A stretch of DNA of 11,092 nt from Larix sibirica. Taxonomy: Eukaryota > Streptophyta > Pinopsida > Pinales > Pinaceae. The notes below the pieces were generated by a model. It did not search any database. It had not been told where the DNA came from and worked only from the letters and a program-made list of their open reading frames with translations. Of the stretch, positions 1 through 8,709 are shown piece by piece. The position numbers and the translations under genes were made by a program. Location: assembly GCA_004151065.3 (NCBI GenBank), contig NWUY0304581197.1, forward strand, positions 1 to 11,092. Direction: 5' to 3'. Positions within the stretch are counted from its first letter, which is position 1. Each line of letters begins with the position of its first letter.

Positions 1-47
1 AACTGATAAGAAGAGCACCAACTCCTATTCCAAGGCCCAGCCTGGTT

Positions 48-89
48 TTCTTAGTACCAACTAAGAAGGATTGAGGTATCCAAACCTCA
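48..89. repeat. Two adjacent short inverted repeats (hairpins)
   Basis: The first is an 8-bp perfect stem, TTCTTAGT (48-55) with ACTAAGAA (60-67), and a 4-nt loop. The second is a 6-bp perfect stem, TGAGGT (72-77) with ACCTCA (84-89), and a 6-nt loop. They are only four bases apart. The pairing is visible in the sequence; any function is unknown and short palindromes occur by chance in AT-rich DNA. Confidence 0.45.
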
Positions 90-743
90 GATGCAAGACT
101 AGCTTGCAATTACAATTCTATTCACTTATCTCAATCAACCTCTGATCAACATCAACCTGCTCAACACACTTCAGCCACTGTCTCAGTTACAACTCAACCA
201 GTTGCTGCTCAACCATCTTGTCACTATCAATCAGATCAACACTTGTCAAATCAAATACTGTATAATTCAATCCTTTTTGTAGGTATCACTGTCATCAAGA
301 TCATGTACTTATAGTTGTCTGTCAACGTAATCAGGTCATCACATATTCATACACATCTTGTCCAATCATCTTAGTCAGATCAATTTGATCTCTTTCATAT
401 CAATATTGTCCACAACCATGTCCACGAACTGTCGTCAATCTTCCATTATCAATTCCACTTTAGCATTATGTTGTAAGTGACACTATCATTAACCCAATTT
501 GAAACATATAGATTTATGTTGTTGCGTAACTGTGTTAATTATGGACTGCGTATGATGCTCCTTAATTCACTCGAAATCAGAGAGAGAATAAAAAGAGGGA
601 AGAATCTTCAATGTTGTCTCAACCTTCCATCTGCAGCTACCTCTGTGCATCCCCGAAAATCTCAGACCTCTTCCTCCTAAAAATCAAACCTCACATCTTT
701 CATCCACAACCGAATGCTCATCTTGCAAATTAGAGCTTTGTCT

Positions 744-752
744 CTATTTATA
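744..752 (-). promoter_or_regulatory. TATA-box-like motif, minus strand
   Basis: Read on the minus strand this is TATAAATAG followed by AGAC, a close match to the plant TATA consensus. A start site would be expected about 25-35 bases downstream on the minus strand, near 710-720. The region upstream on that strand holds the minisatellites at 1021-1974, as in some LTR U3 regions. There is no gene downstream inside the window, so the motif may be an LTR promoter relic or chance. Confidence 0.25.
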
Positions 753-1020
753 TTTTTCTTTTCCACAAAATCTAGAGGCCTACATCTCCTTTTTATTTTT
801 ATTTTTATCATTAAGAGAATTAAATAAATCACATGAGATTTATTTAGGGTGGCCATCCTTCATTCAAGGAAATAAACAATCAATTGATTTTTATGCCACT
901 TCATTTGCTATTTCCATATTATCCTCTTCAAATATATATTTATTTATTTATAGTTATTTTTAACCTTCTTGCCATATCATCACCGTGGTTTTGTCACCAC
1001 TTTACCCTTGCTCCATCATA

Positions 1021-1626
1021 TGCCCAAGGGTTGCTCCATCATATGCCCACAGAGGCTCTTCTTCATTCCTTTTGGATGCCCGCAAAATCTCCTTAGGATG
1101 CCCGCACAACCCTTTAATTATGCCCGCAAGGGCTTCTTTGACATGTTATTGTGATGCCTGCAAGGGCCTTCATGAATGCCCACAAGGGATTATTCAATTG
1201 TAAACCTATGATGCCCACATAATACCTTGAGAAATGCCCGCATAGGGTCTTTTAGAAATGCCCACAAGGGCCTTTACTTGTCAAACTGTGATGCCCGCAA
1301 GGGCTCTTTAGAATGCCCACATAGCTTCAATAAAATGCCCTCAAGGGGCCTTAAGATATTCTCGTAATGTGACCTTTGGAAATGCCTGCAAGGGCCTCTA
1401 AAATATGCTCACAGGGGCCTCTTGTTATTCCCACAAGGGCCTCTTGAAATTCCCGCAAGGGGCTAAAGAAATTCCCGCACAGGGCCTTAAACATGCCCGC
1501 ATATCCTCCTTTGAAATGCCCGCAACTGCCTTGCTGTGATGCCCGCAAGGGCTCCTTAGATGCCTGCAGGGACCTTTAAAAATGCCCGCAATGTCCTTTA
1601 GAAATTCCTGCAAGCTCCATGCTTGC
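1021..1626. repeat. 22-bp minisatellite, about 25 units, core TGCCCGCAAGGGC
   Basis: Units begin ATGCCC or ATTCCC and recur at 22 +/- 1 bp; starts include 1076, 1098, 1120, 1154, 1176, 1211, 1234, 1258, 1291, 1313, 1335, 1382, 1405, 1427, 1449, 1471, 1493, 1516, 1539, 1560, 1582 and 1604. Three units (starts 1120, 1176, 1258) carry an extra 11-13 bp tail ending near TTGTG, CTATG or CTGTG, which suggests a higher-order unit. Three neighbours (1427, 1449, 1471) share ATTCCC instead of ATGCCC, a sign of local duplication. GCCC-GCAA-GGGC is self-complementary around a four-base loop. The period is not a multiple of three, so open frames across the array on either strand (for example minus-strand 1351-1655) are shadows, not genes. 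Confidence 0.93.
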
Positions 1627-1974
1627 TTTCCATATGAACCTAAGTCCTTTTCCATGTCATCAACTTATCTTTGCTAAGTTTTTTTCCTTTGCCATGCTTC
1701 CTTGTCACCAACCTTTGTCAAGTCATCATGCGCATGCTTGCCAAGTCCTCAAGCCATGTCATCAATGTGCTTGCCATGTCCTCAAGTCATGTCATCAATG
1801 TACTTGCCATGTCCTCAAGCCATAAATGCTTTCCATGTCCTCAAGTCATGTCATTGTCCTTGTCCACTTTAATGCTCATGTGTCATCATTCTTTCCATGT
1901 CATCTCTTCATCAATTCTGCCAAGCTTGCTTTCCATGTCATCAGACTTTGTCATTAATGTGTTGTCATCAATGA
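1619..1974. repeat. 33-bp minisatellite, CCATGTCCTCAAG / CATGTCATCAATG units
   Basis: Three clear units start at 1740, 1773 and 1806, exactly 33 bp apart. Each joins a GCCATGTCCTCAAG half to a CATGTCATCAATG half. Degenerate copies extend left to about 1619 and right to about 1974, keeping CCATGTC and TCATCA words. Because 33 is a multiple of three, open frames with 11-residue repeats run through it (1619-1825 and 1671-2015), but they end without any domain and look like by-products. The array directly follows the 22-bp array with no spacer and directly precedes the coding fragment at 1975. Confidence 0.85.
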
Positions 1975-2767
1975 CAACTTTGGCCATCACTAAGATCCAT
2001 AGAGGTATTAGATGAAAACATACAACACCCAAACCTGCTGATAAATCTAGTACCAGAACACAGGATATATTCGACATCCACCTGTGAGATTCCTAACATG
2101 TTTTATAGCCTACAACTCAGGCGGGCCGTTGATGCCTCCCATGTGCTGCAAACTAATTTTCAGGATCTCAAACTTATCAGTACTGAGTTAGTAGGAGGAT
2201 AGGTCCAACAACAATATTATTGTACCAATCACATGAGAACTTTAGCTTCCTGGCTCGGGAATAATACTACTTTCAATTTCCCCCTCACTGATGTGAACTG
2301 TGAGAAATACAAGAAATTGTGGTGGAAATTCCTAAAAAAAGGATAACTGGGACCAAGAGTACTTCACATGAATAAAGTTTGGACTGCAAAGGACTCATGT
2401 GTTGAATGGCATCCCTGAATGGACACATTGTTGGTGGGATGATTTTGGACTAAGCAGAAGCAGAGTGGACCCTACAATAATACAACACGAACACGCCAGA
2501 TTATGTATCCCATGCTCAAAGGTCAAGGACATGAATACCAGTGAATTTTGTGATGATACACATATACTTCATACGTTTGTGTATAATAAATTGCAATGGC
2601 TAGTAAAAATAAAGATTCGAGTACAAACACGACAAAGGCAAAGAATTATTGTAAAGAGCACATATACAAAAATGTGGGACCCATCATATGAACGGAGGTT
2701 CGGACATCCGTATGATGATATGATCCAATGGCCATATGACCATCCTGATTATAATTTCTTTGAATAA
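1975..2767 (+). pseudogene. Broken retroelement-like polyprotein fragment, possibly pararetroviral (Caulimoviridae-like)
   Basis: Two open stretches in one frame, 1975-2199 and 2203-2343, read as protein; the second is split from the first by TAG at 2200-2202. The frame then shifts at the A7 run 2334-2340, and reading resumes in the next frame from 2342 to TAA at 2765-2767, with a TGA at 2369-2371. Visible motifs in order are HRIYSTST and FYSLQLRRAVD (about 2059-2133), LWWKFLKK before the shift, WDQEYF just after it, IPEWTHCWWDDFG (about 2411-2449), and a basic Trp-containing segment ending STYTKMWDPS (to about 2680). From memory of the family, the IPxW...WWxxFG and YTKxWD spacing resembles the movement-protein to coat-protein linker of plant pararetroviruses and related endogenous copies. 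That assignment is tentative; an LTR-retrotransposon or other mobile-element protein remains possible. No protease, RT or zinc knuckle is present. It is not functional. Confidence 0.5.
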
Positions 2768-2772
2768 TGGTT

Positions 2773-2886
2773 CACTTTGTTTTAAGAGTCATAATGGTTT
2801 ATGTGGGATTCCCTGAAATCTCCACTTTGCCTTAAGAGTCTTAATGGTTTCCGTGGGATTCCTTGAAATCTCCACCTTGTTTTGTT
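2773..2886. repeat. 50-bp tandem duplication
   Basis: Units 2773-2822 and 2823-2872 align end to end with 6 mismatches and no gap, and a partial third copy (CACCTTGTTTTG) starts at 2873. The array begins six bases after the stop of the broken coding fragment, so it may belong to that element's untranslated sequence. Confidence 0.9.
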
Positions 2887-4025
2887 ATCAGATCTGAGAT
2901 CATTGAATCTACCCACTAGTCTACAATAATTCATATGCACCAATTATATATCAAATATACAAGCATAACCTAAGTTTGCAAACTTAAATCTTATTGTTGG
3001 GTCCGAAAAAATTTGCTCTCGCAATCATAGTTAACTCCACCTCCAAGGCCTTAACTTTAGCAGTATGTTCTTCCCTTTGTAATTTTGGCCCTAAGTGAGC
3101 CGAGAGACATTGCTTAGAGCTCTAGTGACGGATGGATGCCCTTTGGTAGTGCCTCCCTCGATCTTCGGATTGACTCGCAAATCAACCACAACGACCAGGG
3201 ATAATTTGCAAACAAGGGATGAGGTAGGTGAGGGCTACAAATAATAAAATCAATCCCCTAAATTGTTCAGAATTGTTGAATCGATTTCATTCACCTAAGT
3301 CAATGTTATTGACGGGATTTTCATTTGCATCAGCCTAAGAAAGGATGGGAGCAGCACACCATGGCTAGTGGCATAAGAAATGAGGACCATGTACTCATGC
3401 TCTGATCCAATCCCATTAACAGTAATCCAGCCACGTTCCAGGGGTATGCATTGCAGCTATTAGAGGATTTAGTAGCAAACATATCAAAGTCAGACAATTA
3501 TGCAATAAATCCTTGAAAAAGACATAATAAGATCAATAAATGTGTAAACTTGCAAATGTACTAGTTACTCAATACTAGTTAGTTTCTCTAACATCAAGCC
3601 TCAAAGGAATATGCAACTTCCTTAGTTAATCAGTATAAATGTCTACAACTGCAAACAAAAAAATAAAATTACTTACCACAAATTATCTTGCAATGCATGT
3701 CGCAGTTATCTAGGAAGCTAGCAAGGAAATCGTATTGATGTCTGTAGAATTTGGGGTACCAGTTATCCGTTCATTTCGCTTTGCCTACTGTAGATGTTCT
3801 GCTCAGCCTGGGCATCAAGCAAACAACAACAACATTCATTAAAGCATGGCCATCGAGCGATTTGTTTCATGCAAAAATAAACTTTTTGTTTCATATTGAC
3901 AACAACACTTGAAATTGATAAAAGCACTATTACAAGGATATTGCTTCTTATTATTAGTGTTTTATATTAAATGTTTCAAGTAGTAATTAAGTCTTAGGGA
4001 ATTAATATTTGTTGGATAAACTTTA
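2887..4025. other. Spacer with only weak coding hints
   Basis: No gene can be supported. On the minus strand an open run of about 45 codons (2984-3123) includes LQREEHTAKVKALEVEL, which has a coiled-coil-like spacing of Leu, Val and charged residues; it may be a scrap of a transposon protein. On the plus strand an ATG in good context at 3361 opens a frame that stops at TGA 3403-3405 and then stays open to TGA 3514-3516. Neither matches a family I recognise. The rest (3517-4025) is ordinary AT-rich sequence. Confidence 0.4.
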
Positions 4026-4206
4026 GCCACGAAAACCTGGTCTCTTATAACCACCTCACATTTTTGCAATGAATTTTTAGGAAGCATTGTTGTGCATTTG
4101 AATCGTGGGTAGAGGCCACAAAAACCTGGTCTCTTATAACCACCTCACAAGCACGAGAATGCAATGCATTTTTAGGAAGCATTGTTGTGCATTTGAATCG
4201 TGGGTA
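4026..4206. repeat. Tandem duplication, units of 89 and about 92 bp
   Basis: Copy 1 spans 4026-4114 and copy 2 spans 4115-4206. Shared blocks include AACCTGGTCTCTTATAACC, CACCTCACA, and the 3' block TTTTTAGGAAGCATTG onward through GAATCGTGGGTA. Copy 2 carries a short extra segment (GCACGAG) in the middle. Apart from that the copies are nearly identical, so this duplication is younger than most in the window. Confidence 0.93.
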
Positions 4207-4785
4207 AAAACCATAATTATGCAATGATATTGGAATTTATATTTCCTACTAAATCACTTTTCTTTCATTGAATCGCCGATGCGTTTATGCTTGTTTCTAA
4301 ATAAAATTTAACTAATCTAAGTTGAAACCCCGAGTTATTAGTAATATAAAAATTTTACATTAACATCATAATTGATTTTTGGGGTAGAATTTTCGCTTGC
4401 AAGTGTTGAATGTCTGCCAGAGTGTCTTCAAGCCTCCACAGCTTGTAAAACAACTTTATTTATTTCTGCTCATGACTTCTTTCATTCTTTCCACGTCGAT
4501 CTGTCATAGTTAAAACTCTATCATAGCTGAGATCATTACCCTCGTGGATAGTGCATTAATTCTACATTAATCAAGTTAACATATGTGAAACATAATTACG
4601 AATATTTTTGTAATCTCTAACTTCTTGGTTGGTTATCTCTAACTTCTTGGTTCTTCACATTAACATTTGATGTCAAAGTGAATGTCCTAAAAGCTCCAAT
4701 CGAGCTGGTTTTGTTTTCTTTATTCTCATATTTAATTCATAATTGATTGCTTTATTATTCATTAATGGTTTGCAACATAGAATAT
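4207..4785. other. AT-rich spacer with a 22-bp duplication
   Basis: No gene is seen. A perfect 18-bp direct repeat, ATCTCTAACTTCTTGGTT, lies at 4613-4630 and 4635-4652, separated by GGTT. Other frames are short and have no recognisable motifs. Confidence 0.5.
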
Positions 4786-4941
4786 AATGTTAATTTAATT
4801 TCATAATTAAGATTATGTTGAAAAAAAATAATAATATTAATTTAATTTCATAGATAACATGATGTTGAAACTGAAAATAACAAAAATAATGTTAATTTAA
4901 TTTCATAGTTAACATATGTTAAAACGGAAAATAACAAGAAT
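4786..4941. repeat. Three-copy AT-rich tandem repeat (47-55 bp)
   Basis: Copies start at 4786, 4833 and 4888, each opening with AATRTTAATTTAATTTCATA and followed by an AACAT/ATGTTG segment and an A-rich tail such as GAAAATAACAA. Copies 2 and 3 are closest to each other; copy 1 is shorter and lacks the GAAAATAACAA part. Confidence 0.88.
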
Positions 4942-5679
4942 TCTATTTTTCAAAACCACCTTTTTTAATTTGGTAGTTTAGTTAAAAGCACATTGATTGA
5001 ATCATAATTCTATATAATAGTTTTTTCAATTACAAATAAATTAATAAAAAAAATTATTATTTTTTAAATTTTTTTTAAAGATAACTGGTTAATGAAGTTC
5101 ACAATTTTTGAAATCAAGTAAATTAAAAATAACAAACTTTTTCAACATTGTGTAAGCGATGAAATCAGCAACGAGGAAAATGAGTATCAAAGTCTCTTGG
5201 GTGCAACAACAAATTTCAACTTCGCTACCAAATTGTGAACTTTGAAACTTTTTTTTTCCCGTTTTGGTACATTACCAATGAAATTTGGATTTCTAATAGG
5301 TTTTTGTCCATTATAGGGTTTAGAAGGGTTTGTTTGCTTTGGATTAATTACCATTTTGGCTTTTTGTACTTTTCTAGCCCCGGATATCTAATTTGATCAT
5401 TTGTGGACTTCTTTTAAAATTATAAACAAACATTTAGACAATATTCGTCATAGACATAAAACTATTAGCAATCATTTGAGTATAAAACCAAATTCTCATA
5501 TTAGCCACTTTTATGTACACTATTCTTTTCTAATTTAATACAGTACTTGCTAACATCCCATAAAGGGTTAACCGCCCTAAAACAGTCAAACTTACTACAG
5601 TACACTGTCTTTCTGATTTACAATTTACATTTAACACATATATAATATGCCCATGACATATTTAACATCAATTATACTC
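4942..5679. other. AT-rich spacer
   Basis: No gene or RNA is seen. The stretch 5040-5080 is nearly pure A/T with A8 and T8 runs. Nothing else stands out. Confidence 0.5.
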
Positions 5680-5728
5680 AGATGCATAATCACCATTATA
5701 TTATATTTAGATGCATAATCGCCATTAT
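5680..5728. repeat. 20-bp direct repeat, 29-bp period
   Basis: AGATGCATAATCRCCATTAT occurs at 5680-5699 and 5709-5728 with a single A/G difference. The separating bases are TATTATATTT-like AT-rich filler. Confidence 0.85.
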
Positions 5729-7787
5729 TGAAAAAAAAAAGATTAAAAGCTTTTTAATTTTTGTAAAACAAATACAAAACCTTAAGATGCAATACATAAA
5801 CAATTCAATAAAACCACCTGTGGTTAATTTATTTATATTTCTATTTAAGCAAGGACTACACTACCACATAGCCTTGTTATTCAGGGAGGCACCATAAGTG
5901 AACTCAGACGTGCCTTCCTTCTATGTTCACTTGCTAGATTGCTCATCTATCTGGTGTTGGAATGACTGCATATCAACTTACCAATCTGTCGACCTTTTGC
6001 AAGTCTCCCATGTGTTCCATTCGCCATGCATGTGTATCAGACACAATCAAGCATTTTCTTTGTTTTTAGAATCGAGAATCGGACCCACATGGCAAGGGTC
6101 AGGCCTGCCATCCATGTTATTCATTGCTTTGGTAATTCCAATCACATAATCCATTTATGGATCGCCGGTCCAATTGGTCAATTATTTTGAATATAACCTA
6201 TATTTAGCCCGACTAACATCATCTCGAATTTACATTCTCAAGTATCATTGTACACTCATGATATTGTCTTTGTATTATTCATCAAATTTGGTGGTGTAGA
6301 CAGTACTTAAAGGTTCCAACTTTGCCTCCAACCAGACTATTAAAATGCCATTTTCTAGGTCCCCCTTTCGAAACCTTAGGAAATAATTAGTAGAGGGTAT
6401 TCCTTTTTTTTAACAATAGGGAAAACCTATTAGAACAGTTACACATTTTGTTTATTTTGCATGAAATAAAAAATCTTTGCCCATGCAATTTTGATCTTTA
6501 GGACAATTTTCAAGGTTTCATTTTAATAACATTAGGAGCTTTGGCTTGGAAATGAAAGATGGCATACTAGAGAGTGCTTATTTTATCATAGTTTAATTTG
6601 GAGAGGTAAGGCTTAGTGGGTTTTTTCTTTGTCTTTTTAGGAATATTGATTGCAAAAAAACTAATGGAAAAGAATCGGTGGATTTTTAACAAAGGACACA
6701 TATTTAAAAGGGACTGGTGAGATTCGACAGTCGAGACGTACTTGGATTAACATAATGAAATTTCTTAAGAGAGACACGAGAGGCCAAGAATCTCGTGCAT
6801 GACAAAACTAGATATAGCCGTAAAGAGGGATTTGGGCATGACTCTATGGCTGAGGGATAAGAGAATGACGACATTTCTAAGAGTGTTCACCATTGACATC
6901 ATGTTTTGACACTTCAAAACCATTCTGATGTTGGAGATCAATAGAAGGTTTTGAACCAATGAGTAGCAATCTAATTGGATTGGTGAGGGTGCAGTTGTTG
7001 TCCAGAAACATTATATCTGCAAATTAAATCATAGTTGAATATATCTTCATTATCTTATTGATCTTTGGTGACTCCAACTTCAAACTGAGGATGGATTCCA
7101 AGCTCTCCATAATAAAAATTCCAAAATGGTGAGGGTTTGGATTTGACCATGTAAAGGAGTTATTTTGCACTACCTCTCAGAAATAATGAGGGTTAGAAGT
7201 GGTTGTACATCAATTTGACACCCTTCCATAAAGAGGTAACGTTTGGAAAAGAGGTACAATCATGTTGAATTCCATAATTAGTCAAGGTATGCCACATTCT
7301 AGCTATTGACTTGAGAACCTTGGCCTCTAATGAGTCGCCTTGGTCCCTTCCTTAGCTTGTAGTTTGCATTAATATTGGAGACAAAAGTTGAGCTTTATAC
7401 CAATAAAGTAAAAGAGAACCTATACTAAGATTTTATAAAAATTGAAAATCATGTCGCATCCTGAAACCAAGATTGATTCATTGAATTTTCATCAAATAGT
7501 TGAGAGACAAGTTGACAATACTTGTAACCATTTTATTAAATGGTTGGCTTGTGCCCTCCAAGATTTGGCATCAATCAAAATATATACTATTATATGCTTA
7601 GTAATAAGTGAAATGATGATTATATACTAAATAGACAATTAGTCAATAACTTAAAAACATTAAAATCTAGTTAAATAGTAAATAGTTAAGCAACATTCTA
7701 CCAATACTCTTATAACTATTTTGTCAAATATTAACATCTATCTATAAATCATAAACACCCTACCAAACACATTGCTAAACTTAAACA
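5729..7787. other. Long spacer without a supported gene
   Basis: About 2 kb without recognisable coding sequence. The plus-strand frame at 5898-6149 would need a GTG start and shows no family motif. On the minus strand, 6765-6959 and neighbouring frames around 6895-7130 give two runs of 30-45 codons broken by stops; they could be a very old gene or transposon scrap, but I recognise nothing. The plus-strand frame at 7442-7630 also lacks features. No tRNA-like, rRNA-like or terminal-repeat structure was found. Confidence 0.45.
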
Positions 7788-7821
7788 TTTTGATGTTTAT
7801 ATATTAATTTTAATGTTTATA
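7788..7821. repeat. 14-bp direct repeat, 20-bp period
   Basis: TTTTGATGTTTATA at 7788-7801 recurs as TTTTAATGTTTATA at 7808-7821 with one mismatch. It is AT-rich, so partly chance-prone, but it fits the pattern of small local duplications seen across the window. Confidence 0.6.
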
Positions 7822-7920
7822 GATTGAGGCTCTTTGTATTTGATAAATGATATATGATACATCCTATAGTTTATACCAAAACATGAGGACATCATATCAA
7901 GCCTACCAACAACAACTCAT

Positions 7921-8000
7921 AGTTTACCTTAACGTAAGAGAGCAATGCTTCACACTAGTATGCGAATAGTTTACCTTGATGTAAGCGAGCAATCCTTCAT
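7921..8000. repeat. 33-bp direct repeat, 47-bp period
   Basis: AGTTTACCTTAACGTAAGAG at 7921 is repeated as AGTTTACCTTGATGTAAGCG at 7968, and the match continues through GAGCAAT and CTTCA to about 8000. There are about four mismatches in 33 bases. It lies beyond the 3' end of the LINE ORF and could be part of its 3' UTR. Confidence 0.85.
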
Positions 8001-8006
8001 TTTTTT

Positions 8007-8289
8007 CCAAGGAAAAAAGAGTGTGTTCCCTTTGTATCAAAGATAACACATTTTACATGACCAAAAAATGGCCTCAAGAAATTATTATGTCCACGGGCTA
8101 TACCCGTTTATATTCAACATCTTAAGGAAGTTCATATTCTATAAGACAATGACCAATCATATAGATAAGTTCATATTGATAAAAGCATGCAGAAGGTCTT
8201 TATGGAGATATAGTTCATAATTATTCCATGAAATTGCTATAGATCATATCTAAAGAGAGATGGGTCTTGGATCATCCTCGTTGATGGTG
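8007..8289. other. Possible 3' untranslated region of the LINE
   Basis: Read on the minus strand this follows the LINE ORF2 remnant. It has no clear long poly(A) tail; the only T-runs on the plus strand are 7-8 bases (near 8000). I cannot fix the LINE 3' end or a target-site duplication. A short palindrome, TTCCAAGGAA, sits just left of it near 8005-8015. Confidence 0.3.
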
Positions 8290-8349
8290 TCATTAACGCT
8301 TTCCCATTTTTGGCATATTCCGTCACCAAATTGAAGGCCTATTTTTTTA

Positions 8350-8709
8350 TAGTTGATCAGCCTCAAAGTTCCTTTCTTTGTATATGTGCTAGAAAGTGAG
8401 ATTATGGAAGTGACATGTCAATGTTTCAACCTCCTCGAAGATGGACACCAATATGATGTTCTTTGGTTTCCATTTGTGCTTCATCTAGTGAATAATGAGG
8501 GAGGATTCGCCAAACACCTCAAGACAGCGAATTTTCTTTGAGATAGCAAGCTGCAATAGAAATTTGATTTCCAAAAGCTCTGCTCAGTTATTGGATCTAG
8601 ATCTCGTAGATGCTGCAAACTTGATCCATATTCGGTCATTGATATATATAACGCCGCCTGCACTGCCTCTAGCAGGGATTCCTTGTGTTTCCTCATCGAA
8701 ATAACTCCA
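8350..8709 (-). pseudogene. RNase H domain of the LINE, with altered active site
   Basis: The domain starts at PWSYFDEETQG, where the Asp codon 8695-8697 is the expected first catalytic residue. SRSNN-stop-AEL follows; plant L1 RNase H usually has TNNRAE here, and the second catalytic Glu is the codon 8578-8580. LEVFGESSLIIH contains Glu (codon 8506-8508) where the family has GDS, so the third acidic residue is Asp-to-Glu. HIYKERNFEADQL carries the final Asp at codon 8356-8358. Stops at 8584, 8485 and 8389 break the domain. In live elements this enzyme removes RNA from RNA:DNA hybrids after reverse transcription. The assignment rests on motif order and spacing. Confidence 0.88.

Larger units (their letters stand above)
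1..1020. other. C/T-rich, ATCAA-rich non-coding DNA
   Basis: No convincing gene is visible. From about 120 to 460 the plus strand is rich in short ATCAAC/TCAACC-like words, giving a low-complexity look without a strict period. From 680 to 1010 it becomes AT-rich with runs such as the T-rich block near 790-810 and ATTT repeats near 940. The open frame at 477-680 needs a GTG start and has no recognisable protein features. The left edge holds two small hairpins and the region holds a minus-strand TATA motif; both are listed separately. The composition would fit retroelement LTR or untranslated DNA, but that is inference. Confidence 0.5.

Noticed and set aside
884-1203. Overlapping plus-strand open frames
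   Set aside because: They run into the 22-bp minisatellite in all frames and have no domain; they are repeat by-products.
1351-1655. Minus-strand frames with repeated Gly/Phe/Lys-rich peptides
   Set aside because: The peptide repeats reflect three 22-bp units (66 bp); frame rotates with each unit, so no protein is being maintained.
1021-1974. CRISPR-like repeat array
   Set aside because: Units are contiguous, with no unique spacers, and the context is a plant nuclear genome.
1671-2015. 114-residue plus-strand frame with 11-residue repeats
   Set aside because: It is the 33-bp minisatellite read through; it ends in a different frame from the coding fragment that follows.
5682-6149. Two consecutive plus-strand frames
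   Set aside because: The second begins at GTG right after the stop of the first; plants rarely start there and neither has recognisable motifs.
6765-6959. 64-residue minus-strand frame
   Set aside because: No family features; neighbouring frames are broken by stops within 30-45 codons.
8353-8704. Plus-strand frames opposite the LINE
   Set aside because: They are shadows of the minus-strand RNase H remnant.
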